A stretch of 6,944 nt of DNA from an uncultured Clostridium sp. (GCA_905192625.1 CAJJLI010000107.1:1-6944); one strand, 5' to 3'. Shown: positions 1 to 6,022, counted from the first letter of the stretch. The notes: a model not told the origin generated them from the sequence alone. Numbers and translations: made by a program.

Positions 1-141
1 TGTAGGGGAAGGAGTTACACTTATAAGTGTTGCATCACCACTACTCTTGTCCTTTTTTGTAGCATATAAAACTACCAAAATACCTATAAAGATAAAAGAT
101 ACTAGTACTACATATTTTCCATATTTCTTATAAAAATCCAT
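1..141 (-). CDS. Unknown single-pass membrane protein, N-terminal 47 residues (partial)
   Basis: This open frame begins at an ATG ending at position 141 and runs off the left edge without a stop. It is preceded by AAAGGA at 158..153, 11 bases from the start, which is an acceptable ribosome binding site. The protein starts MDFYKKYGKY, followed by one hydrophobic segment at about residues 11-27 and then a basic, polar stretch (ATKKDKSSGD) leading to a Thr/Pro/Ser-rich region. This looks like a signal anchor or uncleaved signal with an extracellular domain beyond the window. It follows the ybeY stop by 19 bases, so co-transcription is likely. In Bacillus this position holds dgkA, but the visible residues do not resemble diacylglycerol kinase. 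I cannot name its family from 47 residues. Confidence 0.7.
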   Translation of the reverse strand, partial: MDFYKKYGKYVVLVSFIFIGILVVLYATKKDKSSGDATLISVTPSPT

Positions 142-160
142 ACGTCAACATGTCCTTTCG

Positions 161-655
161 CTATCTTGTAATCCCCAACGAGTCAAGGATTTCACTCTGT
201 TTTTGTTCCATAACTTCTCGTTCATTCTCTTCCATATGGTCATAACCACTAAGATGTAACATACTATGAGCGATTAAAAAGGCAAGTTCTCGCTCTAATG
301 AATGACCATATTCGCTTGCTTGACTCATAACCTTTTCAACACTAATAATAATGTCACCAAACAATAACTCTCCCGTTTCAGGATGAAAATTATCATCATA
401 ATCTTCTACTTTTGAAAAGTCACCTGGTTCGCTATATTCAATGAATGGAAATGATAACACATCCGTTGGAGCATCTATACTACGATATTCATTGTTAATT
501 TCTTTTATTGCCGCATTGTCGCTTAATATTACGTTTAGTTCGATTTCATATGGACATTTTACATAATCTAGCGATGCGTTTACCACCTTTTCAATCAAAG
601 GTTGATAATCCAAATCTAGTTTTATATCCGTTTCGTATTCTATGTTTAAAGTCAT
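161..655 (-). CDS. ybeY: Endoribonuclease YbeY (rRNA maturation factor)
   Basis: YbeY is a zinc-dependent single-strand endoribonuclease that acts in 16S rRNA 3'-end processing and ribosome quality control in the cytoplasm. The sequence shows the family's metal site, H-x3-H-x5-H, in HSMLHLSGYDH (His130, His134, His140 of the 164-residue form), with Ser where most members have Gly after the first His. It also has the conserved TDVLSFP segment (about residues 64-70) and FGDIIIS (about 99-105). Length is normal. I chose the ATG at 655 rather than the in-frame ATG at 667: GGAGG at 665..661 sits 5 bases before the 655 start, and the upstream ATG lies inside that ribosome binding site and has no good site of its own. 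The gene follows the HD protein by 81 bases and precedes a membrane protein gene by 19. The ybeY position beside phoH and a PgpH-type gene is conserved in Firmicutes. Confidence 0.96.
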   Translation of the reverse strand: MTLNIEYETDIKLDLDYQPLIEKVVNASLDYVKCPYEIELNVILSDNAAIKEINNEYRSIDAPTDVLSFPFIEYSEPGDFSKVEDYDDNFHPETGELLFGDIIISVEKVMSQASEYGHSLERELAFLIAHSMLHLSGYDHMEENEREVMEQKQSEILDSLGITR

Positions 656-660
656 GTCTT

Positions 661-665
661 CCTCC
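661..665 (-). promoter_or_regulatory. Shine-Dalgarno of ybeY that decides the start
   Basis: GGAGG lies 5 bases upstream of the ATG at 655. The competing in-frame ATG at 667 contains the first bases of this motif (ATGGAGG), so a ribosome bound here would initiate at 655. This shortens the protein by four residues compared with the longest open frame. Confidence 0.8.
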
Positions 666-736
666 ATTCTTGTCTATGCCAATGCATAATTCCACGGTAT
701 TTTACCTTAATTTAAACTTATCCACTTCAATTGCAT

Positions 737-2302
737 TTATACCTGTCCTCTAAATTGTGATACGTAAAACTCCCGTAATCTATTAAAGTCTTGAATGGAT
801 AATCCAGAATCATCTAAGGTTTTATTGTTTAAACGTAAGAATATAATATCCTCTATTATTTTATCATATGTGACATTCTTCTTTTCGATTTCTCTTAAGT
901 ATTCCATCGTTGTAAGTATGTTGTCTGTTAACAACACAACTGCAGCTTCTCTGGTTTTTGGTAGGTCGCTCTTATAGCTATGCTGTTTTACAACTTCCTT
1001 AACCTCTTGTGGGATACAATATAAGTCTAATAAATAAAGTCCTAGGGAGATGTAATCGTTACCTTCCAATCGGCCAATTTCATGATACAAGGACCCTGCG
1101 TATGCTAACTCTTTATTCGCACCAATGATACTAGCAGCTTCTTTTGAAAGCTTTGCAGATTCCATACTATGTTTGTACAATTTCGGTGCTTCATTTCTCA
1201 AACGTATGAGTAGGGGGTGTGTTTCGTCTGTAATTCCGAGAATGTTCGCCTTAGATTTATCTAAAATACCGTTCTCCTTAGATTCGTCTATAACGGGAAT
1301 GTACTCCCTAGATTTATCTGAAATTCCGTTCGCCTTAGATTCGCCTATAATTTCAGGAATGTACTCCTTAGAAATGAAAGACTCCTCTGTTGTTGCTAAA
1401 ACCTCCTCTAAAATTACAGAGCTTTGTTGCATTGTTTGTAAATTATTTGATTTCCGATTACAAATGAATTTTCCAGTCCTACTGGTAATCGAGTCATCTT
1501 GCCCTTGTACACCTTCATTTTTACCCATATAAAGTTTTATTAGAAACCCAATGATTGCCACCATTATGGAAGTTCCAATGAAATATACAGTATGTACATT
1601 CTTCAATGAATGAAGCACAAAATCCTCTTGAATTATTGAGAATGTTAATGTGATCGAAATTAAAATGATACAACTATATATCAAATCCGATGTTTTATTA
1701 AGAAATCTCAAACAGATAAATATGGTTGTCGCTACTACAACTTGCAGCATAGCAGTTTCTGTCGATACAATATTTGTTAGAATGGACAAGCAAATTAACG
1801 CGTGGGTAACAATAATTCCAAAATAAAAATCAACAATGCTAGCAATACACATGACGCCAATCATCCATAGCGAGTAATTTACTGCATTTGGTTGAAGCAT
1901 CATATAGTAGGATGCTAAAAATCCACAATCAATTACCCACCATGCATGCGGTTTATTTAAAATTCTCTCCCGATATACATTCAGATAGAGTAAAAGGGTA
2001 CCTTCAATTCCGAGAGTGTAGACGATAAATTGAATCGTTCTAGACGCTGTCATTTGATAGCTTTTAGATATATAAAACGCAAAAAAGCAAGAAAATATTA
2101 TAAGTATAACACTTGCCTTTTTGCTCTGTTCTATATTCAGTTGTTCTTTTAAGCTAACAATCTTTTTATTTGTTACTACTTCCAGTTCTTTTTCTAAGCC
2201 AACCGTATTATTTGCTACTACTTCCAGTTCTTTTTCTAAGCCAACCGTATTATTTGCTACTACTTCCAGTTCTTTTTCTAAGCCAACTGTCTTTTTCTCC
2301 AT
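737..2302 (-). CDS. Membrane HD-domain protein, remodelled and degenerate relative of PgpH/YqfF
   Basis: The protein has 521 residues. Residues 5-60 are four 14-residue repeats (consensus TVGLEKELEVVANN, the last degenerate) that fit a cytosolic coiled coil. About eight hydrophobic segments follow (roughly 64-80, 90-110, 120-137, 144-160, 161-181, 185-202, 207-224, 239-259). Charges suit both ends being cytosolic. A polar linker (about 260-360) contains a second repeat, and an HD domain occupies about 365-515. The stretch NEAPKLYKHS and the IIGAN motif match the core of PgpH, the 7TM-HD cyclic-di-AMP phosphodiesterase, and the gene sits in the pgpH slot between phoH and ybeY. It differs from PgpH by lacking the large extracellular domain after the first membrane segment. 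It also has HE (407-408) instead of HD, HS (441-442) instead of HH, and no obvious His in the shortened middle; His378 and Asp460 are kept. Catalysis is therefore doubtful, and a binding or signalling role is possible. GGGAGAG at 2314..2308 supports the start. Confidence 0.88.
   Translation of the reverse strand: MEKKTVGLEKELEVVANNTVGLEKELEVVANNTVGLEKELEVVTNKKIVSLKEQLNIEQSKKASVILIIFSCFFAFYISKSYQMTASRTIQFIVYTLGIEGTLLLYLNVYRERILNKPHAWWVIDCGFLASYYMMLQPNAVNYSLWMIGVMCIASIVDFYFGIIVTHALICLSILTNIVSTETAMLQVVVATTIFICLRFLNKTSDLIYSCIILISITLTFSIIQEDFVLHSLKNVHTVYFIGTSIMVAIIGFLIKLYMGKNEGVQGQDDSITSRTGKFICNRKSNNLQTMQQSSVILEEVLATTEESFISKEYIPEIIGESKANGISDKSREYIPVIDESKENGILDKSKANILGITDETHPLLIRLRNEAPKLYKHSMESAKLSKEAASIIGANKELAYAGSLYHEIGRLEGNDYISLGLYLLDLYCIPQEVKEVVKQHSYKSDLPKTREAAVVLLTDNILTTMEYLREIEKKNVTYDKIIEDIIFLRLNNKTLDDSGLSIQDFNRLREFYVSQFRGQV
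1256..1372 (-). repeat. Imperfect tandem repeat (60 and 57 bp) in the HD protein linker
   Basis: Two adjacent units encode SKEYIPEIIGESKANGISDK (residues 311-330) and SREYIPVIDESKENGILDK (331-349). A partial third (SKANILGITDE) follows. The DNA copies are clearly similar, differing by scattered substitutions and one 3-base gap that keeps the frame. They lie in the cytosolic linker between the last membrane segment and the HD domain, so copy number would set linker length. Confidence 0.85.
2123..2290 (-). repeat. 42-bp tandem repeat (three near-identical copies plus one decayed)
   Basis: Units lie at 2290..2249, 2248..2207 and 2206..2165, with a diverged fourth at 2164..2123. Copies 1 and 2 differ at one base by eye, and copies 2 and 3 at two. 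Each encodes 14 residues, TVGLEKELEVVANN or a close variant, which is exactly two heptads with hydrophobic residues at alternating 4/3 spacing. Unit length is a multiple of three, so gain or loss of copies would keep the reading frame. The near identity suggests recent expansion. Confidence 0.95.
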
Positions 2303-2400
2303 TGTAACTCTCCCATAACAAAATCATATACCTTGATTCTTGCTATTTCTTTCCCTTAAGTTACTCTATTCTCTTTTGCTTTTTTATTTTATAAGTTATA

Positions 2401-3426
2401 TTATGCTTTATTGCGAGGGCTTCGTTTTTTACTATATGCTTTTACTGTACCTTCTTTTTCTTGCTTTGTATCCTTGGTACTACGTTTTTCGTAATCATCG
2501 TATGCGCGTACAATTTTTTGTACCAATGGATGACGAACAACGTCTTGACTTGTTAAATAGGAAAATCCAATATCATCAATTTTATTTAAGACTTTCATTG
2601 CTACATCAAGCCCAGAAGCTTGCCCAGTAGGTAAATCTTTTTGTGTTAAATCCCCTGTGATAATAACTTTAGATCCAAAACCGATACGCGTTAGAAACAT
2701 CTTCATCTGCGCAGGAGTCGTGTTTTGTGCCTCATCTAAAATAATAAAAGCATTGTCTAAGGTACGTCCACGCATATATGCCAAAGGCGCAACCTCAATC
2801 AAGCCTTTTTCTGTATTTTTCAAATAACTCTCAGGCCCCATTATCTGATACAATGCATCATATAGTGGTCTAAGGTAAGGGTCAACTTTGCTTTGTAAAT
2901 CTCCAGGTAAAAATCCTAATTTTTCACCTGCTTCAATTGCAGGTCTTGTTAAAATAATTCTACCAACTTCATCATTTTTAAAAGCATTAATCCCCATCGC
3001 CATCGCAAGATAAGTCTTACCAGTACCAGCAGGACCAATTCCAAAAACTATCATCTTCTTACGAATTTGATCGACATAAGCCTTTTGACCAAGGGTTTTT
3101 GGCTTAATTGGCTTACCATTGATCGTATGACAGATCAAATCTTTATCAATCTCCACGATAGCTTCTTCTTTATTTTCAAATCCTAAGGAAAGAGCGTAAT
3201 TTACATTTTGTTCTGTTATCGTATTGCCGCGTTTGCTTAATTCTAATAATTGGACAAAAACACTTTTTGCTTTGGTTACATTCTCATTATTACCAATTAC
3301 TTTTATCTCACCGTCTCTTGAAATAATTGTGACATTTAGCGTGCGCTCAATGATTTTCGCAAATGCATCACATTGCCCAAAAACATTACGTTCATGTTCC
3401 ACAGGAATATTAATGATTGTCTCCAT
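2401..3426 (-). CDS. phoH: PhoH-family ATPase
   Basis: This is a cytoplasmic PhoH-like P-loop ATPase, a widespread family linked by context and some experimental work to RNA metabolism and to YbeY, whose precise substrate is not settled. In the 341-residue form the Walker A motif GPAGTGKT is at about 131-138, the conserved RPAIEAGEKLGFLPGD segment at about 161-176, and the Walker B motif IILDEAQN at about 228-235. The conserved SQDVVRHPLVQKIVRAYDDYE region lies near 293-313, and a short Lys/Arg-rich tail ends the protein. An N-terminal nucleic-acid-binding-like segment (about 1-75) precedes the ATPase core, as usual in the family. I chose the ATG at 3426, which gives the N-terminus METIINIPVEHE. 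ATGs at 3435 and 3477 are also in frame, and no strong ribosome binding site separates them. From 3426 the gene overlaps the end of yqfD by 17 bases, suggesting translational coupling. Confidence 0.95.
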   Translation of the reverse strand: METIINIPVEHERNVFGQCDAFAKIIERTLNVTIISRDGEIKVIGNNENVTKAKSVFVQLLELSKRGNTITEQNVNYALSLGFENKEEAIVEIDKDLICHTINGKPIKPKTLGQKAYVDQIRKKMIVFGIGPAGTGKTYLAMAMGINAFKNDEVGRIILTRPAIEAGEKLGFLPGDLQSKVDPYLRPLYDALYQIMGPESYLKNTEKGLIEVAPLAYMRGRTLDNAFIILDEAQNTTPAQMKMFLTRIGFGSKVIITGDLTQKDLPTGQASGLDVAMKVLNKIDDIGFSYLTSQDVVRHPLVQKIVRAYDDYEKRSTKDTKQEKEGTVKAYSKKRSPRNKA

Positions 3427-4663
3427 TATGCTCATCCGTCTCTGTAATCCTCCACTCGTCTTCATTGATTTTTTCATATTGCCAAGCTGCTTCCTCTACA
3501 ATTATTTTACCAGTTGAAATACACTTTCCATTCTCGAAAGATACTTTTACTTGATTCTCAACAATTGTAGTACCGCGCTTTTTTAATTCTTCCATATATC
3601 TTAATAATTTCTTATTTGCAATTTCTGTCGCTTGCGCATTGGTATATTGTGCTTGAAACACATCATACTCAGACACCTTAGATTTTGTAAACTGAACTGG
3701 TAAATAAAAATTTCGTATCAGTTTTAAGGTCTGCACTTCTGATATTATATCACAATGTTCATAAGAATTACTAGGACTATATGAAAATATTTTCCGTCCG
3801 AACAAATATAAAGAAAGCCCTTTTTTTGTTCTTCCTGTATATTTTGTGTCATTATATTTTAATGAAAACTCATCTTTATATTCATAGTATGTTCTTAATT
3901 GTATATCTCCCTCTGCAATCATTAGTTTATTTTCAATTAATGTATCATTATCTCCAATCACAGGCACAACACCAGAGATTAAGACGTCACCTGATTTTAC
4001 AATACTACCAATACTTACTTTTGGAACGCCTTTCCTTGTAACTATGCCAACTACCATCGCAGGCTTATTTGCAACGATGCTAGCATATTCATACTGGGTA
4101 CCAAGTTTATCTCCCTGTAAGCTTGGCACAGATGTTTCAACAATGCGTACAATCAATTGTGTCCCTAAAATTTCAGCAGATACCCATCCAATATCTGTGT
4201 ATTCCTTTCGAATGGATTCCTCAATCAATGGGCAGTCAATCTCTTTAATTTTTGTACCTGAAAAAACTTCGATTGTTTGCAAATAATTTAATAATTCTTC
4301 CTCTGTATGTTTATATCCGCCCTCAATTTTAATATCCCAGATATATAATGATAATATGTAAATAATTGCACAAAACATTGCAAATCCAAGAATATATCCC
4401 TTCCTTTTCTTGGCACCTTGCATTTTAAATGGAAATCCTTGCCGCCTCATAATATATGGCACAACTTTAGATTTTCGGGCGATAGGTCGTATTTTCCTAT
4501 AATCCGAAAGCATCATATAACAATAATACTTTCGCTCTACATGAACCAGACCCCACAATTTTATTTCTCTAGTATTGCATAGGTTTAAAAATCGTTCAAT
4601 CTCAATTCCCATTAAATTAACATATACATAACCCCTTAACCATCGATAAAGCTTTTTAAGCAC
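3410..4663 (-). CDS. yqfD: Sporulation protein YqfD
   Basis: YqfD is a membrane protein made in the mother cell during sporulation. In Bacillus its gene is transcribed with yqfC under sigma-E, but its molecular role is not established. This copy has 417 residues, close to family size. The basic cytosolic N-terminus (about 1-88) contains the typical opening RWLRGYVYVNLMGIEIERFLN region and ends in the cluster KKRK. One membrane segment follows at about 90-109, then a large domain, probably outside the cytoplasm, beginning DIKIEGGYKHTEEELLNYL, which resembles the small repeat domains of this family. The start codon is GTG at 4663, supported by AAAGGTGTGA seven bases upstream. The gene follows yqfC by 82 bases with no convincing terminator between, and its end overlaps phoH. 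Assignment rests on sequence resemblance and on the conserved yqfC-yqfD-phoH order. Confidence 0.93.
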   Translation of the reverse strand: MLKKLYRWLRGYVYVNLMGIEIERFLNLCNTREIKLWGLVHVERKYYCYMMLSDYRKIRPIARKSKVVPYIMRRQGFPFKMQGAKKRKGYILGFAMFCAIIYILSLYIWDIKIEGGYKHTEEELLNYLQTIEVFSGTKIKEIDCPLIEESIRKEYTDIGWVSAEILGTQLIVRIVETSVPSLQGDKLGTQYEYASIVANKPAMVVGIVTRKGVPKVSIGSIVKSGDVLISGVVPVIGDNDTLIENKLMIAEGDIQLRTYYEYKDEFSLKYNDTKYTGRTKKGLSLYLFGRKIFSYSPSNSYEHCDIISEVQTLKLIRNFYLPVQFTKSKVSEYDVFQAQYTNAQATEIANKKLLRYMEELKKRGTTIVENQVKVSFENGKCISTGKIIVEEAAWQYEKINEDEWRITETDEHNGDNH

Positions 4664-4745
4664 AGTAAAATCACACCTTTCAAATAAAATGAATGGTATT
4701 ATGTATTAATTTTAGCTTAAGTACATCACTTAAATTCCAATGTAT

Positions 4746-5144
4746 TTATGTGCTTTCTGATTTCGATCCTTGTATGTAATAAACACTATAAATCAATCCT
4801 GTAATTTTTATTTCGTCTTGTGTACAGTAGGCGATTTTTAAGTTCTTTCCTTCTATACAAAGGCCACTTAATTTAGTTTGTATACGTATTTTTGTTTCAC
4901 TATATTCTAAAATACGTTTGTGATTTTCGATGCAGACTGAGTTTCTACCATTTATTGTTATAATAGGTGCACCTGCTATCATATCTGGTGGTAGCATTAA
5001 ATTATCCGATATGATTTCAAGATATGTAATTCGGTCTGCCTTTCTTTCCTTGTCCTTACGTTTTATCTCATCATAGAACTCTTTATTCGCCTTTTCTTTA
5101 TACTTTCGATGTTCTGATTTCACTACTTTTGGTCTAAAAAACAT
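4746..5144 (-). CDS. yqfC: Sporulation protein YqfC (YabP/YqfC family)
   Basis: YqfC belongs to the small YabP/YqfC family of sporulation proteins expressed in the mother cell; its biochemical role is not known. The C-terminal two thirds (from about residue 50) carry the family pattern: GAPIITINGRNSVCIENHKR, then short beta-strand-like segments and a closing EIKITGLIYSVYY. The N-terminus has a strongly charged, Lys/Glu-rich extension of about 40 residues, which makes this 132-residue protein longer than the Bacillus one. I chose the ATG at 5144 because GGAGGG at 5156..5151 lies six bases before it. The in-frame ATG at 5168 would place that ribosome binding site inside the coding sequence and has none of its own. 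A candidate sigma-E promoter ends about 35 bases upstream. The gene begins the yqfC-yqfD-phoH run. Confidence 0.92.
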   Translation of the reverse strand: MFFRPKVVKSEHRKYKEKANKEFYDEIKRKDKERKADRITYLEIISDNLMLPPDMIAGAPIITINGRNSVCIENHKRILEYSETKIRIQTKLSGLCIEGKNLKIAYCTQDEIKITGLIYSVYYIQGSKSEST

Positions 5145-5150
5145 GAAGTT

Positions 5151-5156
5151 CCCTCC
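5151..5156 (-). promoter_or_regulatory. Shine-Dalgarno of yqfC that decides the start
   Basis: GGAGGG lies six bases before the ATG at 5144. The longer in-frame alternative at 5168 encodes MKLFGGNF, whose GG codons are this very ribosome binding site, so the longer form is unlikely to be the product. Confidence 0.8.
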
Positions 5157-5179
5157 GAACAGTTTCATGTGCTAACTAT

Positions 5180-5208
5180 ACTATATGATAAGTTTATGCG
5201 GAATAGAC
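5180..5208 (-). promoter_or_regulatory. Candidate sigma-E promoter of yqfC-yqfD
   Basis: On the minus strand GTCTATT (5208..5202) and CATATAGT (5187..5180) are separated by 14 bases. The known sigma-E pattern in Bacillus is roughly KMATATT, 14-15 bases, CATACAMT. The -10 element keeps the leading CATA and the final T, and the -35 matches at five of seven positions. The expected start of transcription near 5173 gives a leader of about 29 bases containing the yqfC ribosome binding site. The sigma-E assignment is inferred from the motif and from the known sigma-E control of yqfC in Bacillus. Confidence 0.6.
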
Positions 5209-5377
5209 ATAATCGTTCCTAGGTTTTTTACATTAAAACGAAGCCTAGACACATTTTTATATAGATTAAGCATTCTTAAGATTTCTATGTACAAATAGAT
5301 CTCTCTTATTCTTACTTCATAAAATCAGTGAAACTTAGCTAGTAGTTATTTATAATGAAAAACAGATAAAGATTTAC

Positions 5378-5426
5378 AAAAAAATAAAGCATAGACACGA
5401 AAATAAGCTTCGCTCATGCTTTATTT
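5378..5426 (-). terminator. Intrinsic terminator of the small membrane protein gene
   Basis: On the minus strand AAATAAAGCAT (5426..5416) pairs perfectly with ATGCTTTATTT (5392..5382) across a 23-base loop, and a run of seven T (5384..5378) overlaps and follows the 3' arm. The loop contains a smaller CGAA/TTCG pairing. The 5' arm lies inside the last codons of the upstream gene, whose TGA stop is at the top of the stem. The stem is A/T-rich, so efficiency may be modest. It separates the small gene from the yqfC promoter region. Confidence 0.7.
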
Positions 5427-5674
5427 AAAATTTCTTTTGTATGTTTTTTTGCGTTTAAAACAACTACTTTTATGTAAAGTTCCTTAACTTTTTTTATATC
5501 GAAATGTTTTAATTTTAGCATTTTTATATCATCTTCATCTGTTATTTCACGTAACTCTATCATCGTTTTTATTTCAGGACGTTTCTTATTAATATTTATC
5601 CTATATGTAATAACAACTATTGTCATCAGAGTAACTGCTAAAAAAATATGATATATGATTTTCTTGTTAATCAT
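5414..5674 (-). CDS. Small single-pass membrane protein of unknown function
   Basis: The 86-residue protein begins MINKKIIYHIF. It has one membrane segment (about residues 6-24) followed by a highly charged region (RININ, then KKRPEIKTMIELREITDEDD), a Lys-rich helical-looking stretch and a basic end. The positive N-terminus and basic residues after the segment leave topology ambiguous. The frame stays open far upstream into rpsU, but only the ATG at 5674 has a good ribosome binding site: GGAGG at 5688..5684, nine bases away. The gene starts just after the rpsU terminator, leaving no room for a separate promoter between the two, and ends in its own terminator. I do not recognise the family. 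It stands where Bacillus has yqeY and the yqeZ-yqfA-yqfB genes, but it resembles none of them as far as I can tell. Confidence 0.72.
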   Translation of the reverse strand: MINKKIIYHIFLAVTLMTIVVITYRININKKRPEIKTMIELREITDEDDIKMLKLKHFDIKKVKELYIKVVVLNAKKHTKEILNKA

Positions 5675-5698
5675 ACCATAATTCCTCCATTTCGAGAT

Positions 5699-5729
5699 AA
5701 AAAAACCCTCAATGTAACATTGAGGGTTT
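5699..5729 (-). terminator. Intrinsic terminator of rpsU
   Basis: On the minus strand AAACCCTCAATG (5729..5718) pairs perfectly over 12 bases with CATTGAGGGTTT (5714..5703) around a three-base loop (5717..5715). Seven T follow (5705..5699, overlapping the end of the stem). It begins nine bases after the rpsU stop codon. On the plus strand the hairpin is not followed by T, so it acts on minus-strand transcripts. Confidence 0.95.
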
Positions 5730-5738
5730 CTGCACATA

Positions 5739-5915
5739 TTATTTAAACTTACGTTTACGAGCAGCTTCAGACTTTTTCTTACGCTTAACGCTTGGCTTTT
5801 CGTAATGTTCTCTCTTACGGATCTCCTGTTGGATACCTGCCTTCGCACAGTTTCTCTTGAATCTGCGGAGAGCGCTGTCTAAAGACTCATTCTCTTTTAC
5901 GATAACATTCGACAT
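5739..5915 (-). CDS. rpsU: 30S ribosomal protein bS21
   Basis: bS21 is a small, very basic protein of the 30S subunit that sits near the 3' end of 16S rRNA and helps translation initiation. The 58-residue sequence starts [21 protein letters not shown], has the conserved [16 protein letters not shown] core at about 27-42, and ends in a Lys/Arg-rich tail ([15 protein letters not shown]). Length and sequence are typical of Firmicutes. The ATG at 5915 is chosen because it gives the canonical N-terminus; the frame continues upstream only by chance. AGGTG at 5927..5923 lies seven bases before it and GGAGGGAGG at 5938..5930 a further three bases upstream. The gene has its own sigma-A promoter and a strong terminator, so it appears to be mainly a single-gene transcription unit. 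Confidence 0.98.
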   Translation of the reverse strand: MSNVIVKENESLDSALRRFKRNCAKAGIQQEIRKREHYEKPSVKRKKKSEAARKRKFK

Positions 5916-5922
5916 AGACTCA

Positions 5923-5964
5923 CACCTAACCTCCCTCCAGTTGTGTATTGTGCCTATACAACTG
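5923..5964 (-). promoter_or_regulatory. rpsU leader: hairpin next to stacked Shine-Dalgarno-like sequences
   Basis: In the minus-strand transcript CAGTTGT (5964..5958) can pair with ACAACTG (5944..5938), with two more pairs possible after one mismatch. The last stem base is the first G of GGAGGGAGG (5938..5930), which is followed by a second purine-rich site, AGGTG (5927..5923). GGAGGGAGG is 14 bases from the start codon, further than usual, while AGGTG is seven. The arrangement could affect ribosome access to rpsU, but there is no direct evidence of control. Confidence 0.45.
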
Positions 5965-5994
5965 TTTGGGTATTTCTTGAATAGCACTAAAAAG

Positions 5995-6022
5995 ATTATA
6001 ACATAAATTCAGATTTCGTCAA
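5995..6022 (-). promoter_or_regulatory. Sigma-A promoter of rpsU with extended -10
   Basis: TTGACG (6022..6017) and TATAAT (6000..5995) are separated by 16 bases, and the -10 is preceded by TGT, giving an extended -10 element. Transcription should begin near 5988, with a leader of about 73 bases before the rpsU start. This is the strongest housekeeping promoter I see in the window and suggests high constitutive expression. Confidence 0.88.

Noticed and set aside
656..736. Separate promoter for ybeY in the 81-base gap
   Set aside because: TTGAAG and TAAAAT are present but 20 bases apart, too far for a usual sigma-A promoter.
1125..1532. Plus-strand open frame with repeated Leu/Ser/Asp motifs
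   Set aside because: Its repeats are only the complement of the linker repeat of the HD protein.
2123..2290. CRISPR-like array
   Set aside because: The copies are contiguous, without variable spacers, and lie in frame inside a gene.
737..2302. Straight annotation as pgpH
   Set aside because: The extracellular domain and several metal-binding residues of PgpH are missing, so the name would imply an activity the sequence does not support.
2121..2318. Plus-strand open frame with a repeated SSSFSKPTVLFATT pattern
   Set aside because: This is the complement of the 42-bp coding repeat; the minus-strand reading makes a sensible coiled coil and continues into membrane segments.
2340..2630. Open frame on the plus strand, rich in Leu/Tyr/Phe, over the phoH 3' end
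   Set aside because: It is antisense to a well-supported gene, crosses its stop, and its composition is what A/T-rich complement gives; no homology is recognised.
4717..4733. TTAAGT/ACTTAA hairpin between yqfC and yqfD as terminator
   Set aside because: Six A/T-rich pairs and no T-run after it on the minus strand; the genes are better read as co-transcribed.
5216..5258. Hairpin CTAGG/CCTAG with T-run upstream of yqfC
   Set aside because: Only five base pairs with a long, poorly paired interior; no T-run in the correct place on the minus strand.
5675..5848. N-terminal extension of the small membrane protein into rpsU
   Set aside because: It reads rpsU in another frame and crosses the rpsU terminator; the ATG at 5674 has a good ribosome binding site.
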